A stretch of DNA of 9,942 bases, taken from the NCBI GenBank assembly GCA_900763965.1, contig CAAFMG010000024.1, forward strand, positions 1 to 9,942, in the 5' to 3' direction. The notes beneath the pieces were generated by a model that searched no databases, was not told the DNA's origin, and saw only the letters and a program-made list of their open reading frames with translations. This document shows positions 1 through 6,704 of this stretch, piece after piece. This DNA comes from an uncultured Oscillospiraceae bacterium (GTDB lineage: Bacteria; Bacillota; Clostridia; Oscillospirales; Oscillospiraceae). Every line of letters starts with the position of its first letter. Position 1 is the first letter of the stretch. The position numbers and the translations under genes were made by a program.

Positions 1-59
1 ACTTTAACTTCGAACAAAATCTCCCGCTGCTGTCTCTTCCTGAATTCTGCGGTGCTGCC
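1..59. repeat. Truncated right end of a dispersed MITE-like repeat (copy 1)
   Basis: This 59-bp stretch aligns without gaps to 7930-7988, the right end of the complete element at 7828-7988, with 49 of 59 identities by eye. It ends in the same terminal sequence, GCGGTGCTGCC. The left part of the element lies outside the window. The repeat stops only 8 bp before the GGAGGG ribosome binding site of the BlaI-like gene. The promoter of that operon must therefore lie inside the repeat or beyond it. No protein coding was seen here. Confidence 0.75.
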
Positions 60-67
60 ATTGAAAA

Positions 68-73
68 GGAGGG
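68..73 (+). promoter_or_regulatory. Ribosome binding site deciding the GTG start of the BlaI-like gene
   Basis: GGAGGG lies 7 bases before the GTG at 81. It is the best Shine-Dalgarno match in the region and supports a GTG start rather than any later ATG. Confidence 0.7.
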
Positions 74-80
74 AAACCCT

Positions 81-443
81 GTGCGAGTACCCAAGATTTT
101 TGAAAGCGAATACCGGTTTTGCCTGATCCTTTGGGAAAAGGAACCCATCAACTCCACGAAGCTGGTGGAGCTGTGCAAGGAGCGGCTGGGCTGGTCCAAG
201 GCCACCACCTACACGGTGATCCGCCGCCTGTCTGAGCGGGGGATCGTGAAAAACGAAAATACCATTGTATCGTCCCTGGTCTCCAAGGAGGAGGCGCAAA
301 AAGCCCGGTTGGAGGAGATGGTGGAGGAAACCTTTGAGGGATCCGTCCCCGCCTTTATCGCCGCCTTCTCCCGGAGTAAACAGCTGACGAATCAGGAGGC
401 CCGGCAGTTGCAGGATCTGATCGACAGCTTTCAGGAGGGATAA
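81..443 (+). CDS. BlaI/MecI-family winged-helix transcriptional repressor
   Basis: A 120-residue protein of the usual size for BlaI/MecI repressors (about 120-130 residues). Residues 1-65 form the winged helix: a first helix around the LILWEKEP segment (residues 15-22), and a recognition helix around ATTYTVIRRLSERGIV (41-56), the family's tTv.t.i.RL..kGiv pattern. The remainder (about 68-118) is acidic and helical, as expected for the dimerisation region where family members are proteolysed. The start is GTG at 81, set by GGAGGG. The next gene begins 3 bp after the stop codon. Pairing with an M56 membrane protease is the classic BlaI-BlaR1 arrangement, so this protein probably represses its own operon and perhaps others. 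No operator is visible, because the upstream sequence is a repeat and then the window edge. The target need not be a beta-lactamase and none is present here. Confidence 0.9.
   Translation: MRVPKIFESEYRFCLILWEKEPINSTKLVELCKERLGWSKATTYTVIRRLSERGIVKNENTIVSSLVSKEEAQKARLEEMVEETFEGSVPAFIAAFSRSKQLTNQEARQLQDLIDSFQEG
433..438 (+). promoter_or_regulatory. Ribosome binding site inside the repressor gene for the downstream M56 gene
   Basis: AGGAGG lies within the last codons of the repressor gene, 8 bases before the GTG at 447. It implies translational coupling of the two genes. Confidence 0.7.
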
Positions 444-446
444 GCT

Positions 447-3356
447 GTGACCGATGTGTTTCAAAACATTCTCACTGCCAGCTTTCACGGCAGCATTGTG
501 ATCCTGGTGGTGATGGCCCTTCGGCTGCTGCTGAAAAAGACCCCGAAAAAGTATCTGTGTCTGCTGTGGCTGCTGGCAGGGATCCGGCTGCTGATGCCCT
601 TTGAGATCCGATCCGGCCTGAGCTTGCAGCCTAAGGATCAGCCGGAACTCCCCCGATTCACCCAGACGGAGCAGGAAGTGCGGCGGGATGACTGGATCCC
701 CCAGGGAAATGGCGCTGTGGTCGGATTTGAATTTGTTGCAGATACCCAGCAGGAGGGGGAGCACATGGTAGTGACCATGCCCGCCGGAACGGCAGAGCCC
801 ACCCAGAGGAGCCAAACTGCTTCCCGGGGGGATCCCGGGGTGCTGCTGCGGCTGGATGCGGTGGCGGCCATCCTGTGGGCGGTCGTGGCGGTGTGCTTCG
901 CCGTGTATACCCTGGTATCCTACCTGTGCCTGAAGCTGCGGGTGCGGGATGCCATTCGGCTGAAGGAAAACGTCTGGGAAAGTGACCGGATCGAGACGGC
1001 CTTTGTTCTGGGCTTCATTCGTCCCCAGATCTACCTGCCCATGGGAATGTCCCCCAGCAACCGCCGCTACATTCTGGCCCATGAGCAGACCCACATGGAA
1101 AAGGGCGACCATTGGTTCAAAATGGTGGGCTTTTTGGCCCTGGCCCTGCATTGGTTCAACCCCCTTGTGTGGCTGGCCTATGTGCTGCTGTGCAAGGACA
1201 TCGAAATGGCCTGCGATGAGCGGGTGGTGCAGTTCATGGATCTGGAGGAGCGGAAAATGTACTCCGCCGCCCTGGTCAATTGCAGTACCAACCATGTCCA
1301 TTTTGCCGCCTGTCCGGTGGCATTTGGCGAAGTGAGTGTAAAGGAGCGTGTATTAACAGTGTTGCAGTACAAAAAGCCCAGTTTTTGGATCAGTCTGGCC
1401 GGTGTGCTGGCCATCATCTTTGTTGCCGTGTGTCTGGTCACCAGTCCCATGGAGCGCAAGGAAACCAATCAAGATCCCACCCAGTCCGAGACCCAGGGAA
1501 ATGTGGTCAGTGTCAAAACCATAGATGAATTCCTGGCAGCCATTGCCTCGGATACCGAGATCCGTCTGGAACCCGGCAGCTACAATCTGACACAGGCAGC
1601 GGACTACGGTGAGAAAAAGCCGGCAGGGGATGCCTACACCTGGGAGGAAGCGTATGACGGCTACAGCCTGGTGATTCGGAATGTGAAGAATCTGACCATT
1701 TCCGGCGGCAGTATGCGAAACACCGCCCTGGAAACCGAGCCCCGCTGGGCGGATGTGCTGAGCTTCCGGCAGTGCGAGAATGTGGATCTGTCCGGCGTCA
1801 CCCTGGGCCACATTAAGGGCTATGGGGAATGTACCGGCGGCGTGGTATCCCTACAGAGATGCACCCAGGTAAAGCTGGAGCGTGTCGGCCTTTACGGCTG
1901 CGGCGTGATGGGTGTGATCGCCGATGAAAGCAATCAGATCACTCTGGTTGACAGCGAGATCTACGAATGCTCCAGCTCGGCAGTTCAGCTTTCGGGCTGT
2001 GAGAATGTGGTCATTACCGATAACCGGATGTACGATATCGGCTTAAATCAATATGGCGGCTATTGCTTCTGGGATATTACAAATTCCAAGGATGTGAAGC
2101 TGCTGGACAATCAGCTGTCAGGCAGCAGCCTGTATTGTCTGGTCAATGCCGCCAGCAGCCAGATCACCATGGAGCGAAACGGGTTTACCGAAAATGCGGT
2201 GACGGATGCTGCATTCTATCTGTATGATTGCGATGTGTCCTTCACCGCAAATCAGTTCAAGGATAACAGCATCCGGGTGTGGCTGCGAAATGCCGAGACA
2301 AGTACCGTACAGGATGTTGACGGCAACCCTGTTACCGAGGAAGCCCTGCGGGCGGAATTCGGCACGAAAATTGCACCCCCTGTCCCCAGTGCAAACCAGC
2401 TGGAGATCCATGTTTCCACGGTGGATGAGCTTCTGGCCGCCATCGGCTCCAATAAGGACATCGTCCTGGATGGTGAACTGTATGATTTCAGCACGGCTAC
2501 CGACTATGGCACCGGAAAAAGCGAAGCCTTCCATTGGGAGGATATCTTTGACGGCCCGGGTCTGGTGATCGAGAATGTGGACAACATGACCATCCGCAGC
2601 GCCGATGGCGATGTGAAGGCCCATACCCTGTCGGCAACACCCCGGTATGCCAACGTGCTGAGCTTCCGCAATTGCAGCAACATCACCCTGTTCGGCTTCA
2701 CCGCAGGCCACACCAAAGAACCCGGCAGCTGTGCCGGCGGCGTTCTGGATTTCCAGAACAGCGATGGGATCCTCGTGGACAACTGCGGCCTCTTCGGCTG
2801 CGGCATCCTGGGTGTCAAGGCAGACTACAGCTCGGCACTGACGGTGCGCAACTGCGAGATCTACGAGTGCAGCCAGGGCGGCATCAAGCTCTACTCGGTG
2901 GAAGGCGTTACCCTGGACAACAACACCTTCCGGGATATTGGCGGATGGTCCATCATGAGCTTCCAGCTGTGCAACGATGTGACCCTGGATGGCCAGCCGA
3001 TTCAGGGTACCATGAGCATTTCCCTCCCGGAACAGGAAGCGGCACAGAATCTGGAAAGCGTTCTGAATGACTTTATGTGCGCTTATTTTGATAAGGACAC
3101 AGAGGGGATGAAGCAGTATCTCTCCCAGTCCTGCACCCAGGAGCTGACCTGCTACACCGGCAGTGAAAATGCGATGGGCAACAGCTACGGCGAGTACCTG
3201 GCCAATGTGAAGGAGATCGACAGCAAGGGAAGCAGTGTCGTGACCTGCTCCTACTGGCGTGAGAACGCAGATAGCTTGGGAACGATTACTATGACCGTTG
3301 TCAAGGATGGTGACAACTACCGCATCCGGGAGTATCACCTGGATACAGACAAGTAG
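447..3356 (+). CDS. BlaR1/MecR1-like M56 membrane protease with tandem beta-helix sensor domains
   Basis: A 969-residue protein, much longer than BlaR1 (about 600). Residues 1-335 are the M56 part: hydrophobic segments near 13-30, 36-51, 136-162, 224-248 and 312-332; the zinc motif HEQTH at 212-216; NPLVW at 238-242; and EMACDERV at 253-260, where E253 is the likely third zinc ligand. After a polar linker (333-352) come two homologous extracytoplasmic modules, about 355-545 and 655-852. They share the openings TIDEFLAAI and TVDELLAAI, plus VLSFR, the GCGVMGV/GCGILGV pair and EIYECS. The repeated short beta-strand turns with N-rich corners (ITDNRMYDIG, LDNNTFRDIG) resemble right-handed parallel beta-helix (NosD/pectate-lyase-like) repeats. 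About 545-650 is extra turns found only after module 1. Residues 866-969 form a small alpha+beta domain, perhaps NTF2-like or DUF4829-like (weak). I found no SxxK tetrad or KTG in 335-969, so this is not a penicillin-binding sensor. The GTG start is preceded by AGGAGG. The expected role is signal sensing and relief of repression by its partner; the ligand is unknown. Confidence 0.88.
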   Translation: MTDVFQNILTASFHGSIVILVVMALRLLLKKTPKKYLCLLWLLAGIRLLMPFEIRSGLSLQPKDQPELPRFTQTEQEVRRDDWIPQGNGAVVGFEFVADTQQEGEHMVVTMPAGTAEPTQRSQTASRGDPGVLLRLDAVAAILWAVVAVCFAVYTLVSYLCLKLRVRDAIRLKENVWESDRIETAFVLGFIRPQIYLPMGMSPSNRRYILAHEQTHMEKGDHWFKMVGFLALALHWFNPLVWLAYVLLCKDIEMACDERVVQFMDLEERKMYSAALVNCSTNHVHFAACPVAFGEVSVKERVLTVLQYKKPSFWISLAGVLAIIFVAVCLVTSPMERKETNQDPTQSETQGNVVSVKTIDEFLAAIASDTEIRLEPGSYNLTQAADYGEKKPAGDAYTWEEAYDGYSLVIRNVKNLTISGGSMRNTALETEPRWADVLSFRQCENVDLSGVTLGHIKGYGECTGGVVSLQRCTQVKLERVGLYGCGVMGVIADESNQITLVDSEIYECSSSAVQLSGCENVVITDNRMYDIGLNQYGGYCFWDITNSKDVKLLDNQLSGSSLYCLVNAASSQITMERNGFTENAVTDAAFYLYDCDVSFTANQFKDNSIRVWLRNAETSTVQDVDGNPVTEEALRAEFGTKIAPPVPSANQLEIHVSTVDELLAAIGSNKDIVLDGELYDFSTATDYGTGKSEAFHWEDIFDGPGLVIENVDNMTIRSADGDVKAHTLSATPRYANVLSFRNCSNITLFGFTAGHTKEPGSCAGGVLDFQNSDGILVDNCGLFGCGILGVKADYSSALTVRNCEIYECSQGGIKLYSVEGVTLDNNTFRDIGGWSIMSFQLCNDVTLDGQPIQGTMSISLPEQEAAQNLESVLNDFMCAYFDKDTEGMKQYLSQSCTQELTCYTGSENAMGNSYGEYLANVKEIDSKGSSVVTCSYWRENADSLGTITMTVVKDGDNYRIREYHLDTDK

Positions 3357-3369
3357 ATCTTCCCCAAAA

Positions 3370-3391
3370 AAGCTGCCCGAAAGGGCAGCTT
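3370..3391 (+). terminator. Terminator hairpin after the M56 receptor gene
   Basis: A perfect 9-bp stem, AAGCTGCCC / GGGCAGCTT, with a GAAA tetraloop, starts 13 bases after the stop codon and is preceded by an A run. The expected T run on the 3' side is missing: after GCTT the sequence changes directly into the left end of the insertion sequence. Termination may be weakened, or shared with the IS hairpin at 3402-3440. Confidence 0.75.
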
Positions 3392-3407
3392 CAGTCTGTC
3401 AAAGAAC
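3392..3407. repeat. Left terminal inverted repeat of the IS
   Basis: CAGTCTGTCAAAGAAC matches the reverse complement of 4905-4920 at 13 of 16 positions. It begins directly after the last base of the upstream terminator stem. Confidence 0.75.
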
Positions 3408-3440
3408 CCCTGCTTTCAGCAAGCGAAAGCAGGGGTTCTT
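3402..3440 (-). terminator. Perfect 16-bp hairpin at the 3' end of the transposase gene
   Basis: The arms 3402-3417 and 3425-3440 are perfect reverse complements (AAGAACCCCTGCTTTC on the left) with a 7-base loop. On the minus strand the stem ends in GGGGTTCTTT, a terminator-like form. It overlaps the last codons and the stop of the transposase gene, so the final residues RRTPAF are encoded by the stem. It may end the transposase transcript and also block transcription entering from the receptor operon. Confidence 0.75.
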
Positions 3441-4852
3441 CTGCAAGTTGTTGGGAAATGAACAAAAATGAGGGAAAAAATGGAGTTCTTCCAACTCCAT
3501 TGGGCCAGTTTTTTCAGATTCATGGCAGCATATTTAAGCCTGACCCATCGTGTGACTGCGGCCAAGCCTCTGTGGTGTGTATAACGCATTGCGTGTTTCT
3601 CTTTTGCATCCGCAAAGACACGCTCAATGGTCTCTTTGCGCTGTGCATAAATTCTTTTGCCCAGCTCCGTCTTGCGGATGCTCTCCACTATATCCAGATA
3701 CTCCTGCCAGATGTGGGTTGTGAATAACTTCTGCCCTTTTTCATTTGCACCGCAATAGGCCTTGGATGGGCAGTTCACGCAGTTTTTAGGTGTGCTGCGG
3801 TAAGCTCTCTTTCCATCCCGGTCGGTTGTCGTATGGCGAAGTTCCTGACCATGTGGACAGACGAAAATATCCTTAGCGGGATCATATTTATAATCCCAGG
3901 GGTGATATCCCCCCTTCTTTCCTTTGTATCTTGTATACGGCATCACCGGAATCTTTCCATCGTCTAAGGTCTTCTTTGCAATCCAAGGGGTCTTATATCC
4001 TGCATCCATGGCCACGAACTGAACATCGAATTTGCTTGTTACATTGTCATAAATCTTGTCCCATGCTACACTGTCATGGACATTTCCGGCGGTTACTTCT
4101 ACTCCCAGGACAAATCCTCTTTTGTCACAAGCCGTATGCGCTTCATAGGCAAATTGCCGCTCGTGGTCTCCTTTTACGAACATTCCGCAGTCCGGATCTG
4201 TGGTAGATACGGTTTTATCTACGGTATTCTGCGAATTTCCACCTCCTCGAGGAGGATCTTTTTCGTTGTCATTCTCGTCCTCAATGGGTTTCTTTCCCAG
4301 CTTCTCCCGCTCTGCGTTTACTTCTCTGCGAAGCTGCCCAGAGTATACCTTTGCCGCCTTGGCTACCTGCTCTTTCTGGAACTTCTTTTTATTTGCACTG
4401 GCTTTGATATGGGTGCCGTCAATGAATACCGCACTGGTGTCCAGCATTTTGTTATTCAGAGCTTTGTTTAGGATATGCTCAAAAATCTCAGTGGTCAATT
4501 CATCCGGGAACCGTTTGCAGAAGGCATAGCTCACCGTGGCAAAATGCGGGATATTATCCAGCAGCCCATACCCCAGAAACCACCGATATGCAACATTCAC
4601 CTGGATTTCCCGGTAGGTCTGCCGCAAGGAGGGGATTCCAAACAGGTGCTGAATCAGCACCATTTTTATGAGCACGATCGGATCTGTTCCGGGACGGCCG
4701 TTGTCGTGGCAGTAGTACGGATCTAGGCGTTCGCATAACCACCCGTAGTCCATAACCTTTTCGATTTTCCGAAGAAGATGGTCTTTGGGCACCAGGGCCT
4801 CCAAATCTACAATGATTGGCTCGTGCCGTGCATCTTTTCTCCATTGTTCCAT
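3416..4852 (-). CDS. IS1182-family DDE transposase
   Basis: This 478-residue transposase catalyses movement of the surrounding IS. Residues 1-120 match the N-terminal DUF772-type region (LVPKDHLLRKI, GRPGTDPIVLIKMVLIQ, GIPSLRQTYREI). The catalytic triad is visible: D145 in VFIDGTHIKA, D283 in VAMDAGYKTPW, and E410 in KETIERVFADAKEKHAMRY. Between the second D and the E is a cysteine-bearing insert, FVCPHGQ...CVNCPSKAYC, common in this family and possibly zinc-binding. An upstream in-frame ATG at 4867 would add five residues. I prefer the ATG at 4852 because GGGGGGA lies about 6 bases before it and the protein then starts MEQWRKDARHEP. The frame is unbroken. The last 10 or so residues are encoded by a hairpin and look unlike the rest of the protein. 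Confidence 0.93.
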   Translation of the reverse strand: MEQWRKDARHEPIIVDLEALVPKDHLLRKIEKVMDYGWLCERLDPYYCHDNGRPGTDPIVLIKMVLIQHLFGIPSLRQTYREIQVNVAYRWFLGYGLLDNIPHFATVSYAFCKRFPDELTTEIFEHILNKALNNKMLDTSAVFIDGTHIKASANKKKFQKEQVAKAAKVYSGQLRREVNAEREKLGKKPIEDENDNEKDPPRGGGNSQNTVDKTVSTTDPDCGMFVKGDHERQFAYEAHTACDKRGFVLGVEVTAGNVHDSVAWDKIYDNVTSKFDVQFVAMDAGYKTPWIAKKTLDDGKIPVMPYTRYKGKKGGYHPWDYKYDPAKDIFVCPHGQELRHTTTDRDGKRAYRSTPKNCVNCPSKAYCGANEKGQKLFTTHIWQEYLDIVESIRKTELGKRIYAQRKETIERVFADAKEKHAMRYTHHRGLAAVTRWVRLKYAAMNLKKLAQWSWKNSIFSLIFVHFPTTCRRTPAFAC

Positions 4853-4875
4853 ATAAAATCCCCCCATCTGTGATT

Positions 4876-4881
4876 ATTATA
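4876..4881 (-). promoter_or_regulatory. Candidate -10 box for the transposase, inside an inverted repeat
   Basis: On the minus strand this reads TATAAT, 24-29 bases before the chosen start codon. It lies between the arms of an inverted repeat, TGTGAT / ATCACA (4869-4874 and 4881-4886), which could be an operator or just a feature of the IS end. No convincing -35 box was seen at 17 bp spacing. Confidence 0.45.
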
Positions 4882-4904
4882 TCACAAATGAGGGGATTTG
4901 GGTA

Positions 4905-4920
4905 GTTTTTTGACAAGCTG
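4905..4920. repeat. Right terminal inverted repeat of the IS
   Basis: The reverse complement reads CAGCTTGTCAAAAAAC and pairs with 3392-3407 at 13 of 16 positions. The downstream gene's terminator hairpin begins 4 bases further on. Confidence 0.75.
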
Positions 4921-4923
4921 ATT

Positions 4924-4949
4924 ACAGGCCGGGTTTGCACCCGGCCTGT
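4924..4949 (-). terminator. Terminator hairpin after the FNT channel gene
   Basis: A perfect 10-bp stem, ACAGGCCGGG / CCCGGCCTGT, with a 6-base loop lies just after the stop codon of the channel gene (minus strand). An A run precedes the stem on the minus strand. The U run that should follow is missing: only AAT remains before the IS end. This is the probable end of the one-carbon operon. Confidence 0.7.
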
Positions 4950-4955
4950 TTTCGC

Positions 4956-5771
4956 TTAGCCGTTTTTGGGCTTGCGCACATAGCAGTACCACATCAGCAG
5001 GGCGATGGCGTAGCCGCCGACGATGTTGCCCAGGGTCACGGGGATGAGGTTGCCTGTCAGGTAATTTCCCCAGGTCAGGCCGGGGAAGGCGGCTCCCTCG
5101 GCGTAGAACCGCTTGCCAAACAGGCCCAGCATACAGTAGGCCATGTCGGCGATGGAGTGGTTGAAGCCGCAGATAACGAAGAAGCACACCGGGATCCAGG
5201 CGCCCATCACCCGGCTGATGCCGTCCTTCCCCGCAAGGCTCAACAGAACCCCCAGGGTCACCAGCATATTGCACAGGATGCCCATGAGGAAGCCGTTCTG
5301 GAAGGGGATGGTCATTTTGGCCTGGGCCACCTTCATGGAGGTGATGGCCAGGGCGTTGGCGATCTCCCCGTTGGCGGCGTTCAGCCAGCCTGCCCGGGCG
5401 CACAGGAAGCTGACCATGAGACAGCCCAGGAAGTTCCCAATGTAGACAATGGCCCAGTTGCGGAGCATCCCCCGGATTGTAGCCTTGCCGTCCAGGACGG
5501 AGATGAGAATCAGGGTGTTCCCGGTGAACAGCTCCGCACCGCTGAGGATCACCGTACCCAGACCGAAGGCAAACAGCACGCCGCAGAGCAGACGAACCAC
5601 AGAGTTGCTGGTCAGGGTGTAGGTGGCCATGTTGGTCACCAGAGCCGGGGTGCCGATGAGAAAGCCTGCCAGAATTCCCAGCAGCAGCATTTTCAGGGCA
5701 GGCAGCTTGGTCTTTGCCCCCCCGGCAGCAGAATAATTGTTAACGGCTTCCGCCATGGTAAATAGATTCAT
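4956..5771 (-). CDS. Formate/nitrite transporter (FNT) family channel, probably formate
   Basis: A 271-residue membrane protein of normal length for FocA/NirC-type pentameric channels, with about six hydrophobic segments (roughly 26-48, 60-80, 107-128, 157-180, 190-210, 241-265). The first FNT signature is LSGAELFTGN (76-85), and the second is CGFNHSIADM (201-210), whose H205 corresponds to the conserved pore histidine that controls anion passage. FNT members carry formate, nitrite or hydrosulfide. Position at the end of an fhs-fchA-folD cluster argues for formate, taken up as substrate of Fhs or released when the pathway runs in reverse. The first ATG (5771) is chosen; AAAGG lies about 12 bases upstream, rather far, and the internal ATG at codon 6 has no better site. 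A hairpin separates it from folD, so its expression may be lower than that of the upstream genes. Confidence 0.9.
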   Translation of the reverse strand: MNLFTMAEAVNNYSAAGGAKTKLPALKMLLLGILAGFLIGTPALVTNMATYTLTSNSVVRLLCGVLFAFGLGTVILSGAELFTGNTLILISVLDGKATIRGMLRNWAIVYIGNFLGCLMVSFLCARAGWLNAANGEIANALAITSMKVAQAKMTIPFQNGFLMGILCNMLVTLGVLLSLAGKDGISRVMGAWIPVCFFVICGFNHSIADMAYCMLGLFGKRFYAEGAAFPGLTWGNYLTGNLIPVTLGNIVGGYAIALLMWYCYVRKPKNG

Positions 5772-5795
5772 AATTTTTATCAGCCTTTCTTCAAA

Positions 5796-5822
5796 GGCAG
5801 CACCCAGTCTCCGGGCGCTGCC
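5796..5822 (-). terminator. Hairpin between folD and the channel gene (attenuator or weak terminator)
   Basis: On the minus strand GGCAGCGCCC pairs with GGGTGCTGCC (10 bp, one G-U pair) around a 7-base loop, then only TTT. It begins 3 bases after the folD stop and ends about 24 bases before the channel start. The short U run suggests partial termination, or mRNA stabilisation of the folD end, rather than a full stop. Confidence 0.55.
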
Positions 5823-5825
5823 CGT

Positions 5826-6704
5826 TCAGTTCCCTGCCGTGGCCTTTTCCGCCGCTTGGATCAGGTGCTTCATAAGAACGGTGTTGGTCAGTGCCCCAAC
5901 GCCTCCGGGAACCGGGGTGATGGCCACCCCCAGGGGTTCGATGGCAGCGTAGTCGCAGTCTCCTACCATGCCGCCTTTTCCTTTGGCGGTGGGCTTTTCC
6001 GGATCATAATTCATGGACACGTCCAGAATCACCTGTCCGGGATGGACCATATCCGCCGTCACCAGGTTTTTTTGCCCGGCGGCGGTGATGAGAATGTCCG
6101 CCTGACGGATATAGCTTGCCGGGTTTTCCGTGGCGGTGTGGAGGAGGGACACGGTGGCGTTCCGGGCGGTGAGCATCATGGCCGCAGGACGGCCAATGAC
6201 CAGAGAACGGCCCAGTACAGCCGCCTGTTTCCCGGCGGGGTCGATGCCGTAGTAATCCAAAAGCTCCATGCAGGCCTGGGCGGTGCAGGGGGGATAGCCC
6301 AGTGCCTTCCCGGCGTATACCCCGGCGGCACTGAGGGCGGTCATGCCGTCCACGTCCTTTTCCGGTACCAGCCGGTTGCAGATTTCCCACTCCCGGTTCT
6401 TCAAATGCTCCGGCAGAGGGCGAAACAGCAGACAGCCGTGGATTTCTTCCGCTCCGTTCACCTGATCCAGGGCATTCATCACATCCTCCGCCGAAGCGCC
6501 CATGGGCAGGTTCACCGGGGAAATGGCCACCCCCAGGCTTTCCGCCCGGGTGCAGATGCCTTTGGCGTAGCTTTCATCGGCGGGGTTTTCTCCCACCCGG
6601 ATCAGGGCCAAGGTGGGTGTCACCCCCCTTGCCAGCAATGCGGCGACCCGGCCCTGGAGATCCTGGGCCAGAGCCTGCGCCGCTTCCTTACCCGATAACC
6701 GCAT
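5826..6704 (-). CDS. folD: FolD-type 5,10-methylene-THF dehydrogenase, cyclohydrolase site apparently lost
   Basis: A 292-residue cytosolic enzyme of normal FolD length. Family motifs seen: PEKDVDGM (114-121, with the conserved KDVDG), LGRSLVIGRPAA (164-175, the dinucleotide-site GRS.ivG.P), ATVSLLHT (183-190), ADILITAAG (202-210) and ITPVPGGVGALT (262-273). FolD normally does two steps: NADP-linked oxidation of methylene-THF, and hydrolysis of methenyl-THF. The cyclohydrolase lysine, four residues after the conserved tyrosine in the SYVxxK motif (K54 in E. coli, K56 in human DC301), is isoleucine here: SYAKGIC, Y46 and I50. The glutamine of the usual VQLPLP motif is also changed: LLFRPLPEH, F94. 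This suggests a dehydrogenase-only enzyme, with the adjacent FchA supplying the hydrolase step. The start at 6704 is set by AGGAGG about 7 bases upstream; a longer open frame to 6776 lies inside fchA and has no family similarity. The gene overlaps fchA by 17 bp. Confidence 0.92.
   Translation of the reverse strand: MRLSGKEAAQALAQDLQGRVAALLARGVTPTLALIRVGENPADESYAKGICTRAESLGVAISPVNLPMGASAEDVMNALDQVNGAEEIHGCLLFRPLPEHLKNREWEICNRLVPEKDVDGMTALSAAGVYAGKALGYPPCTAQACMELLDYYGIDPAGKQAAVLGRSLVIGRPAAMMLTARNATVSLLHTATENPASYIRQADILITAAGQKNLVTADMVHPGQVILDVSMNYDPEKPTAKGKGGMVGDCDYAAIEPLGVAITPVPGGVGALTNTVLMKHLIQAAEKATAGN

Larger units (their letters stand above)
3392..4920 (-). mobile_element. IS1182-family insertion sequence, apparently complete
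   Basis: The element is about 1.53 kb and bounded by imperfect terminal inverted repeats. The left end reads CAGTCTGTCAAAGAAC and the right end, reverse-complemented, reads CAGCTTGTCAAAAAAC; 13 of 16 positions match. It carries one transposase gene on the minus strand, with a promoter-like box just inside the right end and a strong hairpin just inside the left end. No target duplication is obvious: the flanks are GCAGCTT on the left and ATTACAG on the right. It sits exactly between two convergent terminator-like hairpins. An intact frame and intact ends suggest recent or active mobility. Confidence 0.85.

Noticed and set aside
2118..3338. Long open frame on the minus strand (406 codons)
   Set aside because: It is antisense to the repeat-rich sensor part of the M56 receptor. 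Codon bias and the recognisable protein repeats favour the plus strand.
447..3356. Beta-lactam sensor function for the M56 protein
   Set aside because: No SxxK active-site motif or KTG is present in the exported part, and no beta-lactamase or PBP gene is nearby.
3385..4927. Target-site duplication flanking the IS
   Set aside because: The immediate flanks (GCAGCTT and ATTACAG) share no convincing direct repeat beyond two T bases.
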